Shown piece by piece: positions 14,601 to 29,600 of a stretch of 48,906 bases of DNA. The stretch spans positions 1-48,906 of the forward strand of contig QXVZ01018747.1 in NCBI GenBank assembly GCA_008931825.1, read 5' to 3'. The notes beneath the pieces are model-generated. The model saw only the letters and a program-made list of their open reading frames with translations, did not search any database and was not told the origin of the DNA. The first letter of the stretch is position 1. Each line of letters starts with the position of its first letter. The stretch comes from Phallusia fumigata. Its lineage: Eukaryota > Chordata > Ascidiacea > Phlebobranchia > Ascidiidae. The translations under genes and the position numbers were made by a program.

Positions 14601-17600
14601 ATTAGTCACGCTGTTGAAAGTCCAATCACAACCTACTTCGGAACAACAAGTACGATACACTGAGTTTACGTAGAGATAGCCCGTTTTGAATAATTGTATT
14701 ATTTAAGGTGCCATGCCAGTTGCAAGAAGTGTTAATCCCGTCAAAAATGTTTGGAATGTTTCCATTGAGATTTTACCAGACAATTCCACACACGCCCAAT
14801 ACGAAGTTGTTCTCAACCGTCCGCTAATGTTGGGAAATTCTACAGATGTTCAAATTGTAAACGTAAGTGCTTTATAATACGGTACCACTGTTATTTTACT
14901 TAACAATCCACAACTTTCCAGATATCTTCTCTTTCCACCGCAATTTCTGCTGACTACTCCGATTTGACTCCAGACACAGTTTATACTGGATATGTGTCAT
15001 CGATTATTGGCAGATACAAAGGATCCCCGGTTTATTATACTTTTAAAACTGGTATGTTTCACGTCTGCAACAATATCCTTATCGCCACAAAAATTTTCAC
15101 TCAATTGCATTTTCGTAAAAAGTGATCGTAACGGCGTCTTACATTTACACAGATAAATTGCTTAACCTCACTATCATCAACACTACTGGAACGACGGCGC
15201 ATCTAGAATGGCCCCCTGTTGCAGGTTTGCCTACGTTTTTTAAGCTATGTCGTTTCAATGTCAAAAATAATTCTCGTTTTAAGGTGGAATGTCATATCTG
15301 GTTACCTATGCGTCTGGCAACTCAACTGTCAGCAAAGTCACAGTACCGCCTGGTTTCAAAGCAACAGATCTTCTTCCCGACACAGAATACACGGCATTCG
15401 TGGAAGCGCGTGCGATAGACAATACACCAATTGCCTTTTCTCGCAATAAAGCTTTTAAAACGAGTAAGAACCGAAACACGATTTTCAATGTGTGATTGCA
15501 TGTGTTTACAATATTTTTTTTACACTTAGAAAAACTCGTAATAAACATCACGAAATCGGTTGTTGGACCAATAACAGCGGAAATTCACTGGGATCCCGTG
15601 GAAGGTACGTTTCAACAGCTGGATGTCATCTGCCAATTTAAGCTATGTTCATGTGAAGCTATGTCCTAAATACATCGTTTCAACAGGTGCAGCCTCTTTT
15701 GAGGTAACGTACAACAGCTCAAACAAAAGTGAGCCTGCAATCACAAACCGCACTCAGGAAAACTACGTATTATTGGAAGATCTGGAGCCGTCGACTAATT
15801 ATACGTTTACTGTTACTGCTTTCAACAAAGACGATGTTCCTATAGCAACAACACCGGTCCTAAACATTACAACAAGTACATTTTAACCAATATTTGACAT
15901 ACGAATCTGTTCATTCTCTTATACGGCTCTGTCCTTGCAGTGCCGGAGTTGGGCGTTAAGCCTACGTCAGTTTGGTCGAACCCTGTTTCAGCTTCAGTTG
16001 TGTTTATGGCGCTTGATAACAACACTGAGTCTTACCGTATCTCCATTGCCCCTCTCGTCGATCCAACCAACATCACAGATACTACTGAGATTGCATACGA
16101 TGGACTGAAGGTTACTTACTAACTTGTTTGTCAAATGGCTACAGACTAGAATTAACTGAACAGTTTTTCTAACATTTTATTCTTTTCAGTATCACAATGC
16201 TTCATTTATCGGAACGCTGACACCGTTAACAGATTATCGTTTTACAATTCTAACAATTCTTGGTCATGAAGTTGGTCAACCAGTGTATGCATACGTTAGG
16301 ACAAGTTAGTGCCTTTTTTATTAAGTTATTACGAATAGCAGACAATACTGCTTAACTATAAATAAACTGTTGCTACCAGGCATTGTATAAAGTTATGAAG
16401 GCCCTTCTGGTAAATGTATTATGCGTACCGACGTTCCGACGTCCTATACAAAAATGCTTAATATTTGCAGAGGAATTTGGAAAGCCGGAAAATATCACCG
16501 TTTCCAGTATTACCACTACTGGATTTACATTGGACTGGTTGGAAGTTTTGCATGCTCAGGTTGGGTGACATAATAAGATCAACTATCAAACTTTTTTATT
16601 CTAAGATTAATTTAATAATAAACGATTTTGCGCAGGGTTACATTATTACCGTGTTTGAAGTTGTGGACCTAACTCGGGCAATAACTGCAAACCAAACACT
16701 CAAAAAAGTCAAAGCTATCACCGACGTTCCAAACAACACCGCTGTTATCAGCGACTTGCAACCGGGAAGTTCATTCGTCATCCACGTTCATGCGTTTGTT
16801 AACGGACACATTTCGCCGCCAACCATTGTTACTGTTTCCACAAGTAAATACAATGGCCCGATGTCTATGCATAATTTTTAAACCAAATGTACGCCAAATT
16901 GACGTGATCTCTGTTTTTTGATCAGGACCACATCCAGTTGCTAACCTGACTCAAATCAGTACATCCCCCTCCTCGGTCACAGTCTTTTTAGAAGCGGCAA
17001 TGGGACCCGTAACACATTATAATGTTACAATCGCGCCAGTAAGCGATCCGTCCTTGACACAAACAAAGAAGGTAATAAGTTCACTAGTGCAATAACGATT
17101 TTACGCATTCTAACGTGCAAACATTTATATCTTAAGTTGGACGCTGGTAATGTGAAACCGAATGCGACGGTTCAGTTTGACGGCTTGTTGCCAGAAACAG
17201 ATTATTTGGTAACAGCAATAAGTTTTGTTGTCATCATTGCAAGTGAACCTTCCAACATTACTGTTGCGACTGGTAAGTCAAAAATTAACTAGCCCAATGA
17301 TTTCAGTGGTGATGAAATACAAACCCGAATTTTCTCACAGATGCCTTGCCACTCATCAATGCAACTCTTTCCCGAGATAACAACAGCATTACCGTGGCTG
17401 TCGAGCCTTCTGATTGGCCGCCTACGTCTTACGTCATTCAACTCAAAATCTTTAAAAGCGACTTTGTGGTTGGCGAACGCAACATCAGTCATCTTTTACC
17501 TTTGACTCCAGTTGTATTCTCCGGTCTGGAAACCGGGCAAAAATACAGCGTTTCTGGATTTTTGACTTTTGTCAACTTGAACGGAACAAACAGCAATATT

Positions 17601-20600
17601 GGCAACGTAACAATTCGTAAGTAAAACAATAGTATTTTATCTTTTTTTCTTTGACAACTTTCTGTTTATTAATTTTCCCGACAATATAACTTTAAAAAGC
17701 AGTTTTATTGTCATTTGTATTTTTTCAGCCCCATCACCAGTCACGATTAAAAACGTGGTTCCAACGTACTACGGAACGACAATTGAGATTGAACAACCAA
17801 CCGGCCTAGTTGATAATTACACGTAAGGCAACTGTTTGTTGATGTTTCAACAAAAAATAGTAACCCGGTTGTGTTGTTAGGGTTGCCGTCAACGATTCGA
17901 TTGGCGAGATCACGGCGGTACGTACGTTTCCTTTCGTCCTTGGTCAACCAGTTGTCAATTTAACCTTGAACCAACTTCAACCAAATACTTCGTATTACGC
18001 AACTGTCGTCAGTAAAAGTCATTCAGTTCCAAGTGAACCCGTCGGTGCTCCATTTGTCACAGGTAACTTTGGGCCTTATATTTCGCGCATTTTTTTATGT
18101 TTACCACCCCACCACTTACTTCCCGTTTTCAGCTCAGCGCGCGTTTTAGCTACCACCTAACTTGGTTGTTTGTTCTTACAGACTCACAACCAGTTACAGA
18201 GCTTCCATTAAACAACATAACTTTCTATCCACCTGGATACAAAGCATACGCTCAAATAGCTTTGGTTTCTGATCCCACAACCATCATCGAAGAAAAGTTG
18301 CTTCCGAAAAACACTTTCATCTTTGATGCATTTCCACCTGTTAATAACAACTGGACTTTAATACCTGGAGAGTATTACGTCGGTTTGTTGGTTTTCAAAA
18401 ACGATGTCGCGTCAATGAAACCCGCTGAAGTGAAAAAATTCGTTGTCCGTAAGTTTATCTGCAAAATTTGTTTTAATGGACACTTTTTAATGTGATTGGA
18501 ACCAAAGTTATAATTTTTCTTGTTGTATTTTGTTCTTTTTTTCACGGGGTTCGAACCCGGGACGATCCCGAGAACGAATCCCGATCAGTTTTTTTGTCTC
18601 TATATGGGTCGAGTGCCTCATTCCATTCGACCAAGCGCTCGCCAAAGTTATAATTTTACCGAATTTCATTGTTTGTTGTCTAATAGCGCCAAACAGTGTT
18701 GACGTCGTCAATTTTCAAACCACACCAACAACACTCACGCCACTTTTTGCTCCATCCATCGGAAAAGTTGACGTGTATAGGTATAACTTTTGCTTATGGA
18801 TTATACTCATAACTATCTATGCACGTTATCATGACTAATTTACAGGATGGTTTTGTACAATGATTCCATTTCAATGTTGGTTGAAATTCCCTCAAATGCA
18901 TCGCTTGAGAAAACCTTTAATGGATTACGACCGGAAACAAGATACACATTGTCAATGGAAACTGTCAGTCACGCTGTTACTAGTCCAACTACAACATTCT
19001 TTGCGACCACTGGTACGTGCTTTGACAGCAACTGTTTGTTAAGCAGGACTGGCATTGTTGGTAAATCAAACTTTTATGGCACTTTTTCAGATGCAATGCC
19101 TGTTGCACTGGGCGTAATACCAGTAAAGAAAATTTGGAATGCAACAATTTTGATATTCCCTGACAGTCAAATTCGCGCCCAATACGAAGTCGTTTTGCGT
19201 CGTCCTGTCGGCACTACCACTGTTGACGATGTTCAAGTCGTCAACGTAAGTTAAAACTGAGCTAAGAATATTTTTCTTAACCTACGGCTACAATTTACCA
19301 TGGGTGTGTGATTGTGTAGACTTCCAGTTCCCTGCTGGTGGGTATTCAAGCCGACTACTTTAACTTAACACCGGGAGAGACATTCACAGGCACAGTGTCG
19401 TCTCTTATTGATCAATACCGAGGACCTCCAGTCAACTTTCGTTTCCAGACAGGTTCGTTATTTTCAATAAAAAATATTGTGATCTATTTGCTGTATGTTG
19501 TGACCAACCGTCACCATCTTTTAGTTCCGGCCGGTGTTGTTGGACATCTCACTGTCAATACTTCCGCAATTACCATCAACTTTAAACCTGCAAACGGCGG
19601 CGCTGATGAATACCACGTGTACATCACTAAAACCAGCGACCCTCAAAATCTCCTACAGGTATAGTAACAAGAACCCTTCATTTCTGGCAGTTGGGTTACT
19701 TTTATGCGAAATTTTGTTTTCACAACAGGAAGCAAGAATATCGGCAGTTCCAGGCCAGACAACGTACACTCAAACCTTTGGTGGTCTTGACAATAAGCAG
19801 GCCTACACTGTTCATGTGGTAACACGACGATACGGAATGGAAAGTGACCCACCATCCACGTTTACGGCCACGCTAGGTAAAAATTTGGGACCCAGTGTTT
19901 GTAATGAATATGCGTGTTGTCTTGTGCAATACCAACAATTGTCTATTTAATTGTGTGCAGTTATACCACCACCGCCGACCGGAAATGTGACAGTGAACAG
20001 ACAGAACCTGGTGACTGTTGTCCTTAACCCAATTTACGATCCGCCAATCACTAAGTATCGTGTCTATATTGCCCCCGTGGCGAATCCTTCCAGTTTTGTG
20101 CAACAAGCCGAAGTGGTACACAGCGACCGACCGGTGGTCAATTTCACTGGTTTGATTTCTGGTAAAACGTACGCTGTTACGGCACTGTCCAAGATCGAAG
20201 ATGTCGAAAGCGCAATCGGCCCGATTCAGGAACAGACTCTGTGTAAGTTTTTAAGACCTACAACCGACTTACCGTCGCTAACCAATTTATTTTTCTTTTA
20301 AAAAGTAGGATAATCACATATTCGACGCGAAAATTAAAAATGTGTTTGTTAATGTTTGTAACTTGTTGCTAGATCCCGGACCCATAAATCCCAATGCACA
20401 AATGACGTCAACAACAAGTGACGTCACGTTCACACAACCTGATGGAGAATCCGACACCTACGTCATCTTGGTGCACGACAGCGACAACAAGTTACTTGCA
20501 AACGAAACTTTCTACCAAACACTGCGAACACTTAAACAACAATTTCACACAACTTTCCAAAACCTCACACCAAACACCACTTACCAAGGAACTGGTTTTG

Positions 20601-23600
20601 CTTACAGCAAAGGCCTTGAAAGCATACCCACTTACTTTCCGATGGATACAGGTATAGACCGGGAAAAAAACTTATATTTTGTAACTTTATGTCACGTCTG
20701 TCAACTCCGTTTAATCCCGCAGAGCTGCCGCTACCAGTTGGCGGAAAAGTCAGCAAGCCGTATAACCGAACCGTAAACGTAACGCTTGTTCCACCTGACA
20801 ACCGAATTGCTGCCTCTTGGATATCACTTTATCATGTACGACTTGTTGCTTTGACTTCGGGCGATGTTATTCAAACCACATTGCCTGCTACAAACATTTC
20901 GACTACGTAAGTATAAAACCAATGCTTCCCGACACTTAAACATCGTTGGTTTACAAACTCATTACATTTACAGCATGGGAAATTTGACATACGGCGAAAA
21001 GTACAGAGTGGAAGTTTCTTCTACGATCTCTGGTGTGGAGGGACCCTACTCGACAATCGGAACAGTTGTCATACGTAAGTTTATATCTACTGTGTTCCAT
21101 ATTACGCTGTTGGCTGGCGGTCTAAATTGTTCCATTCTGTCCTTTAATAGCACCTAAGGATGTCACCAACGGTTCTGCAACGACAACCACCAGCAGCATC
21201 ACATGGACGTTTAATGAAGTTCAGGGTTTTGTTTATGACTATCGCCTGTCCCTTGTTGATGACAATGCACCATCAGTTGTGCGACGAACTTTGCTGGTTG
21301 GTTTTTGTCTGTTTTATTNTTTAATGAAGTTCAGGGTTTTGTTTATGACTATCGCCTGTCCCTTGTTGATGACAATGCACCATCAGTTGTGCGACGAACT
21401 TTGCTGGTTGGTTTTTGTCTGTTTTATTTCAGCTAGCTCACTTTAGAAGAATTGGCATAACTCGTTTTTACTTTCAGGTAAGACATCAAAACGTTTCAAC
21501 ATTCACGGCAGTTTTTAACAACCTTCTCAAAAACACTTCTTACACGGTTTACGTTACCTCCCACAATTATCAAACAAGCAGTGTTCAAACAACGTTTTCT
21601 GCTCGCACAGGTGCGTATTCATCATATTATGTGTTCAATTAATCAATCGCTTACAATCAAACTGTTCATTAAGAGACGAAGTGGCTCAGCTTTATCAGCT
21701 TTGAACTTTATTGTGTTTTCTTTTGCAANTATCTCACTTTTGAAGGATTGGCATAACTCGTTTTTACTTTCAGGTAAGACATCAAAACGTTTCGACTTTC
21801 ACGGCAGTTTTTAACAATCTTCTCAAAAACACTTCTTACACGGTTTACGTTACCTCCCACAATTATCAAACAAGCAGTGTTCAAACAACGTTTGCTGCTC
21901 GCACAGGTACGTATTCATCATATTATGTGTTCAATTAATCAATCGCTTACAATCGAACTGTTCATTGAGAGACGAAGTGGCTCAGCTTTATTAGCTTTGA
22001 ACTTTATTGTGTTTTCTTTTGCAAACAGCAACTCCACCCCCCGGGGCTGGCGAGATCCACCTTACCAACAACAACACTCTGCTTGTACTGATGTATAACA
22101 GAACAAACACTCCCAACTTCAATGGATTTGAAATATATTTGACGTTGCCTAACGCCCCGCAGACTGTGTTGCAAACAAAACGTGTATATCCATCCGTGCT
22201 TGAGGTAAATGGGCTGAGAAATACCAACCAAAACTTACATTAACATCAAATGACACTTTTTCAACCGAAAATTATTATTGTCCAGAAGGTTTATTGTATT
22301 TTTTTGCTTTAGACTGAGTTTACAGAAGGTCTAATTCCCGGCGAAAGATATCTGATTCGTTATGCCGGTGTTGTGAACAACGAGATGGAACCCCCTGAAG
22401 ATCTTGGCTTGGAAACTCTACGTAAGAATACACTTGCAAAATCCACACTGAGTACAGTAAGCTAAACTGGTTACGTCATAGGCCCGGATCCAGTGACTGA
22501 TGCAAATGTAACTTCCGAGTTTGGGGAAATGCACATCCAATTTCGCCCGGCCAACGGGACATACGATTCCTATCGTGTTTATGTAACTCCGGAAGGAAAA
22601 TTCTTTGATGTAGCTGAAGAAATGCTAATATTGAAAAACGAAACCGATGTTAATGGAACTGTAAGTAAAACTCCACTTGTTTTGTACTTCCCCATTACCA
22701 AATTCGTTTTACTGATGGAAAATTCTCACCAAATACCGTTTTTAGTACCAAGCGTACTTCAAGAACATTTTATCTGTGAACGAAACGTATGAGGTGTTTG
22801 CCATCACACAATCGTATGATCGTGAGAGTGTGCCAGCGAGGTACCCAATAACAACAGGTACTTACGATTTTGCTTATGTTTTTATTAAAAGCATATTTAT
22901 AACTGATGCTTTTTGTTACAGACCCCCTACCCACCCCCGGACAAGGGAATGTGACTGGAATTGGTTATGATCAAATTCTGTTACTCTTCGAAGTAGATAA
23001 ACTCTTCTCCGAACATGCCGTTTTCCATTTCAGGGTTGCGACCACTAAACGGCCTGATACTGTTCTTCAACAAACAGTAAAAATTGCTAATCTAAGCTTG
23101 TTTGTCAACCACACGTTCGTCAACGTTCCTCCAGGCGACAACTACCTTGTGACTGTTGTCACGGAACATATGACCTCGTTTTCGCCACCACTTCCAATTG
23201 GAGAGGTTCAGCTAAGTACGTGTGGTTTGATAACTTAAAACCGAATCAAAAGTTGGGGGATATATCCAAGGGTCAATTGTCTTTTGATGTTACTTGCAAG
23301 GTTGTTGGGTAGTTTTCTATTCTAACTAAAAAAAAATTTAGGGCCACCGCCTGTTCAGTACGGTTACGTGCAAAGAGGATTTGACAATACCACATTACAT
23401 TTCACGGAAACCAGAGGTCGTATCGATCATTACGAAGTAATACTTACTGAAGACAACAACCCAGCAAACGTAAGAAGCGACAAAAAACTACGTTTTGAAA
23501 CAAATGCAGTGACTAACTTGCTTCTGCGTTCAGATTTTGGAAACCTTCCCACCACAGCGGACCTTTAACGACTACGAAACACACGAGACTTTGAACGTAA

Positions 23601-26600
23601 CCACCAGTGTCGACCTTCTGCCCGGCTACAACTACACATTTACCATCACACCTGTGGGAGTCAACACACTACGCGGCGATGCACAAAATCTCTCGTTTGC
23701 AATGGGTAAGCACGAATCCTAATTTAATGGAAAACGGTTATGGTAAAAATAGAGTATTACCAGCAGCTCGTGTAATTGTAGATCCCCCACCCATTGTGAA
23801 GATTGTCCAAGTCGACACAAACCAAACAACAGCGTCCATCACGTATTTCCCCCAAAAATTGTACCAACATACAGTGGATGAGGTGGTCGTACGTTTAACG
23901 GCGTAAGTTTCATCTATCAAGCTAGCCCAGTATTGTGGTCCATTGTTTACGTTTTTTGCAATTATTACAGGCAAGGTGAAAACTATACGCAAAACTTCGC
24001 ACCGCCTAGCGAACCGTATGTCGCAAACTTTACTGGCCTCACCGCAGGAGTGAAGTACGACGTGGAAGCTTTTACTGTGGTGAAAAACATATCAGGAAAA
24101 GCAACGTTTTCCAGTGCTTCCATCGGTATGTATTGACATTCCTACTGGTATACGATATGTTTGTTATACTGTACGATATAACTTTTACTTTGCTTTTACA
24201 GAACCAGCTCCGGTTAATATCACCGCTGTTGCAACCGGAACCACATTCGTCACCGTCACATTTGAAAAGCCCCAAGGAAAAGTGGACTTCTACAGGTGAA
24301 CTTTGACAGTTTAAAAGTCTTTATTCCTTTGATAGAAACTATAATGCCACCAATACTTTGACTTGGGTTTGAACCCGCCTACTAAATCAAATGTGTTTTC
24401 TTACGTTTACAATAAACATTCGAAATACATTGTACACGCTCAGGTCTGCTTAAAATCAACCTTTTCCACTAACGAGATATAACCCTATCGTATTTTGTCA
24501 TAGGGTTGTTTTGCTGCGCGGAACCCCAGGTTCAATCGTCACACAGATAGCACGAAGCGACACTGGTTTACCAGAGTACAACGTCACATTGGTTGATGGA
24601 GTCACACCCAACACCAATTATACNCTAACGAGATATAACCCTATCGTATTTTGTCATAGGGTTGTTTTGCTGCGCGGAACCCCAGGTTCAATCGTCACAC
24701 AGATAGCACGAAGCGACACTGGTTTACCAGAGTACAACGTCACATTGGTTGATGGAGTCACACCCAACACCAATTATACAGTGGTTATTCGTGCGGTCAG
24801 CAACTCAGTGCCAAGTCAAGCAAAATCCGAGCCCGCTTTGACAGGTACATTGCAGATTCCGGTATCTTCAAGTTCCACGTTTAGCAAGTCAGTGTGGTTA
24901 AACCACATCAGTGGCCCCGAGCGTCTGTTTTTTGCTTTTAAGTGTAAAAATGCGGTTTAAGAAGAAACTTGCATTGGTATTGGTTTGAAGTGCCCGCGCC
25001 TTCAGTTTGCTGCGCTGCACGGTTTATAAGTTGCATTCGTATGCAGTACGATTCCATGACCTGTTTTACAGACCCAGTTCCAATTCCGACTGGAAACACC
25101 ACAACTACAAACTCGACTTTTACACTTATCTTAGATCAACCCATCAACCCGGTGGACCAAATAAGGTAGTTATTGATGTAGATTTGTCTGTGTTGCCCAT
25201 AAAGGCGCTGCAAGCTAAAAATTGACGCGAATGCCAATAGTTGTCAAAGGTTTTTAACTCTTTATTGCATTGGTTTCTGCAGACTTGCTTTGAGGTCATT
25301 GGATCCACCCTACACCTTGGTCAACGAGAAGACGGTTGGCGGCAGCATGCTTCACAATATTTATGTTAACAACATCACTTACGGTGGAACCTATGGCGTT
25401 GACGTTGACTATGTCATTAACAATACAACCGGCGACTTACGAACATTTGTCGACGTAGCAGGTGCAAAATGATAGACCTTTTTCATTCCGTAAACAGTAT
25501 TATACTGGCGTTGTATAGTTAATGCGAGTTTAGTTTTAACAGTAATTGACGTTGAAAAGTGTCGGGAAAGTTTTCCGATCATACGTCTTAATATCTTTTT
25601 CTATGTTGGGTACTCGTAACAGACATGGCTGTTGAAGCTGAAATTATAACAAACCTCTAACATTGCATTGTCGCTTTGCAGTTCCTGCAATAGTTGATCA
25701 AGTAGTGATAACTCCAAGCAGCACCACTATCACTGCAACGTTCCAGCCTGCTATCGGAATCTCGGACTCGTACGAAGTTACATTGGTCGCCATCAACAAA
25801 CCCCAAGACGTTCTACGTAGTAAAGTTTTGCCGCTTAACGGTAATTACCTACCGTAGGCGCCATAAATGACGTATGACGCCCGCGGGGCATATATCCATA
25901 GTCAATGGGCTGGCGATACGTCAGTCAGTCGCGCACATGCTGAAGGTAGTTTGATTACGTATGGCTAGTTTTATGTTTGAGCGAAAGAAATGCGAGACAA
26001 CCACAGCGATGAAGTTTGTTTACATACTGGTTTGTTGTATATACGGTAAGAACAAACTATGTACAGAAAGTATAAATTGCAGTCTATACGTGAACGTTTA
26101 TATGAGATGCTTCAGTTTAAATTTTCTAAGACGTTGTTTGTTTGTAAATTTCAGCCACGGGTGGTCAGATGACCACTACGTTTGCAACCGGATTGCAACA
26201 AGGCGTTGACTACAGGATCACGATCGCCACCAAAAGTAAAAACAAGACCAGCGGACCAGCTGAATTTTTCTCAAAATTACGTAAGTGTTATATCATAATT
26301 GGCCTCTCTTGTGCATATTCAATTTCGAACATCGATTGCAAATGGTACACCTTTAAATAGACACGGTGCAAGTTACTTTGCCTTTGAGAGTTGTTTACAT
26401 AAAATTGTCTTTAGTGAGTGTTTATGTCTTTAAAGTCTCAGTCAGCAAATAATTTGCCACTGTGTTAACATAAATCGATGGTTTAGTTCCTCTGCCAAAC
26501 ATCTTGAACGTTACTGCGTCACCAATTGATGACGGAAGCACCAACGTTACAGTCGAAATTCCTTCCACTTACAACGGTCCTTACGAAGTTCAGATTTCAC

Positions 26601-29600
26601 CGGTGTCTAACGCGAGTGACGTCATCCAGGTACAATTGGTCGAAAATTGCCGAAACAATAAACATCGAGGTGGAAAATTCACATGTTTTGTTTTTCTTGT
26701 AGGCTTACGAACAACCTTCAACAGTGCCTGAGTTTGTCATACCTGGTCAGGATTTAGTTCCGGGTACACAGTACACAATCACCGCTCACACAAAACTGGG
26801 AAATACAACTGGAAACTCAACAAGCGACCAGTTTTGTACATGTAAGCCCTTGATTTCTTCTGTATTTTTTGACTTATACTCGGGTTTTCGTGCAACATTA
26901 GTACCGCTTCAAGTGAAGAAACATACGGTTTTGTGTTATCGTTATTACTGGTTCGATTCAAACTTTTCTAATTGAGAATATAGCGATTTCAAAACAAGCA
27001 CGTATTCTGACACAAATTGTTTGAGGCTAAAACCAGAGTGTTGCTTAGACATTGTCGGTGTTTACTCTATTTATTATCAATCACCTATTTTTGTTTTTTT
27101 ATAGATCCTTCGACAGTAACAATCACGAACGTTACAGTCAGTCTAGCTTACTTGGTGACAGCCTCGTTCGAAGCAGCCCGTGGCACAGTGGAAGGCTATG
27201 CGGCCCATCTCACCTCGGTCGACGGATCAGTTATATTGGAAAACATACCAACTTCCAGTTCCAATCGCACTGTTCAGTTTACAACGAAAGTTGTTCCATC
27301 TCTCTCGTACGCCGTGATCGTACTCACAAACAGCTGCAATAAATCAAGTTTGCCGGCCACCTTCGTTTTCAAACCAGGTAAGCGCTGCTTTTTCAGAACG
27401 TAGTTGCTTGGACAAACCCGAGTATAGTGGATGCGATAAAAAACAAATACGAAAACGAAAACAACAAAAACAAGTTAAAAACAAAGATTAATGTCGGATT
27501 TGCATAAAATGTTACAGTCGCGTCGTGCAATAACTAATAATGTAAAAATGGAAAAATATTATGATTCATTTTAGATTTTGTCATTGGTGTGTCATTAATT
27601 ATATTTGCCGAACCACGATTACTCATAATCGCACAATATCCTAGTGTGTAACATACTTGCAGGACCCAAATCAAATTTAGAAAAACACATAATCAACGAC
27701 TTTACGTGTTTGGGGTTCCTTGCGTTGCTGTGTGCAGAAACGAATAAACAAGAAAGGACCTAAGAATCATGAACTCAATGGGAAATATTGTAGTGATAAC
27801 CTTTCAGTGAAATGCCAATTTGTCGGTCTCTGATTAATTGTTATGCCTCCTTTATTGCATAACAATCCTATTTCTACCTGTAGATCCGCCAAAGCCACCA
27901 ACTGGCTTGATACTATCGTTGGCCAATGAAAGCACCATCGTCGCGACATTCCAGCCTTCCGAGAGCTCGGTTGACAGTTACATCGTTGTAGCGATACCAA
28001 TAAACCCAACAGATGGCAGCAACCAGTCTATATCTATGTCTGCGAACGATACGCTTGAGGCTACATTTACAAATTCAACACCCGGGCAAATTTACGATGT
28101 CCTAGTGTTTGCTATTCTAAATGGAACAAAGAGCGGGCCTTTGGCCTCAAACATCAGCATAGGTAAGACTTTTTTCTAAAAAACGTCCTGTTTAATTTTA
28201 TATTTAGTATCGTAAGGATCACATTTTTGTGTCAACTTTAGGTCCGTACCCTGTTATGAATCTACGCGCTGCTCCCTCCAGCACGAACATCACAATCAGT
28301 TTCGCTCCCCCCACTACCGGTGTTTACGATTCGTTCCTCGTTTCGCTTATGTCCCGCTCAAATCCGAATGACACAAGAACCATTCCTGTATTGGCTGTTA
28401 AACCAGACGAAACATACAGTGTCACTCCGAGCGGATTTGTCCCTGGCGAGATGTATGATATCGAGGCAGTGACGAAGAGTGGAAGTCTTGTGAGCAATGT
28501 CACAAATACAACAGCAGTCATAAGTAAGTCAGATTTGCATTTAAGCGATTTTAAAATGAAAGAAATTAAAATATTTTTTTGCGCAGGGCCAGCGATGGTC
28601 AGCGGAATAAGTTTTACAAAAACCACCAGGAATATCACCATCGCCTTTGACCAGGCTACTGGCATTGTCCAAGAGTACAGGTGCTGCATCAAATTACATA
28701 TTTATTAGTTTATGATTGAAGCGTTTTGACACTATCTTACGTCCTTTAGAATATTGGCACAGGATGGCAACTTTACAGACGAACAGGTCGTANCAGGTGC
28801 TGCATCAAATTACATATTTATTAGTTTATGATTGAAGCGTTTTGACACTATCTTACGTCCTTTAGAATATTGGCACAGGATGGCAACTTTACAGACGAAC
28901 AGGTCGTAACTGGACCCTTCACACCAAACGTTACCATAAACGCCACGTTTGCAAACAATCTGGTCCCTGGAAATGTATACCAGTTTATTGTGTACACTCA
29001 TAGCAACGGAAGAATCAGTTACCCTGTGATGGCTCCGGCAAGCCATCGTAAGTGCAGCAAATTGTTGTATTTTTTGTGGTGTCTTTCCTACATTCATATT
29101 GTCTTGCAGTGTATCCGCCTCCACCGCCATTTGTTAACGTAACAAGGGAAGCAAACCAAACTCTTAAGGTTTCGTTCGATCCCGCCCCAGCGTCAGTCGA
29201 TGAATACTTGGTTACGTTGACGCCAACATCCGCCGCAGTGAGCGATCCACCAATCCAAAACCGAACGATACCGGCACAGGGCTTCCCCCTCTTGGCTAAC
29301 TTCACCAACTTGGTACCAGGAGAACAATACATCATTAAGGTGTCATCGGTCGTCAATAATGTTTCTGGAGAGCCACAAACTGTGCGTCAAGCTGTGGGTG
29401 AGTAATAAACGTCAATGATCGTGTAAAAAAATAAAAAAATATTTAAAACCTATGGTAGGACTATATTGTGCCAAGGGCTGTAAATTTAAAAGCGTGTTTT
29501 TTCAGAACCCCTTCCGGTGTTGACTGCAAACATCTCCACTACACCAATTTCTGCTGATGTTGTATTTGAACAACCACTGGGAATCGTACAAACATACGTC

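Larger units (their letters stand above)
10974..19452 (+). repeat. Ten-module segmental tandem duplication (F17-F26 / F27-F36)
   Basis: Block A 10974-15051 and block B 15153-19452 carry ten FN3 modules in the same order. Each pair shares internal intron position and phase, including the intronless modules F22/F32 and F24/F34. Shared strings include WSNPVSAS, GFTLDWLEVLHAQ, SKWPPTSY versus SDWPPTSY and GYKAYAQIALVSDP. Introns have diverged, so the event is older than the F12/F14 copy. Confidence 0.93.

Noticed and set aside
18518..18641. Functional tRNA gene
   Set aside because: Head-to-B-box spacing is too long, the stems do not pair well, and an A-rich tail with target-site duplication points to a SINE.
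18520..18838. Plus-strand frames across the SINE
   Set aside because: They run through the tRNA-like element and its tail and have no link to flanking FN3 exons.
24359..24380. Second SINE or tRNA relic (GGGTTTGAACCC on the plus strand)
   Set aside because: Only a B-box-like palindrome is present; no A box, tail or flanking duplication was found.
27661..27765. Cryptic exon in the large F51-F52 intron
   Set aside because: An acceptor-like site opens a short frame, but there is no donor before the stop and no FN3 strands.
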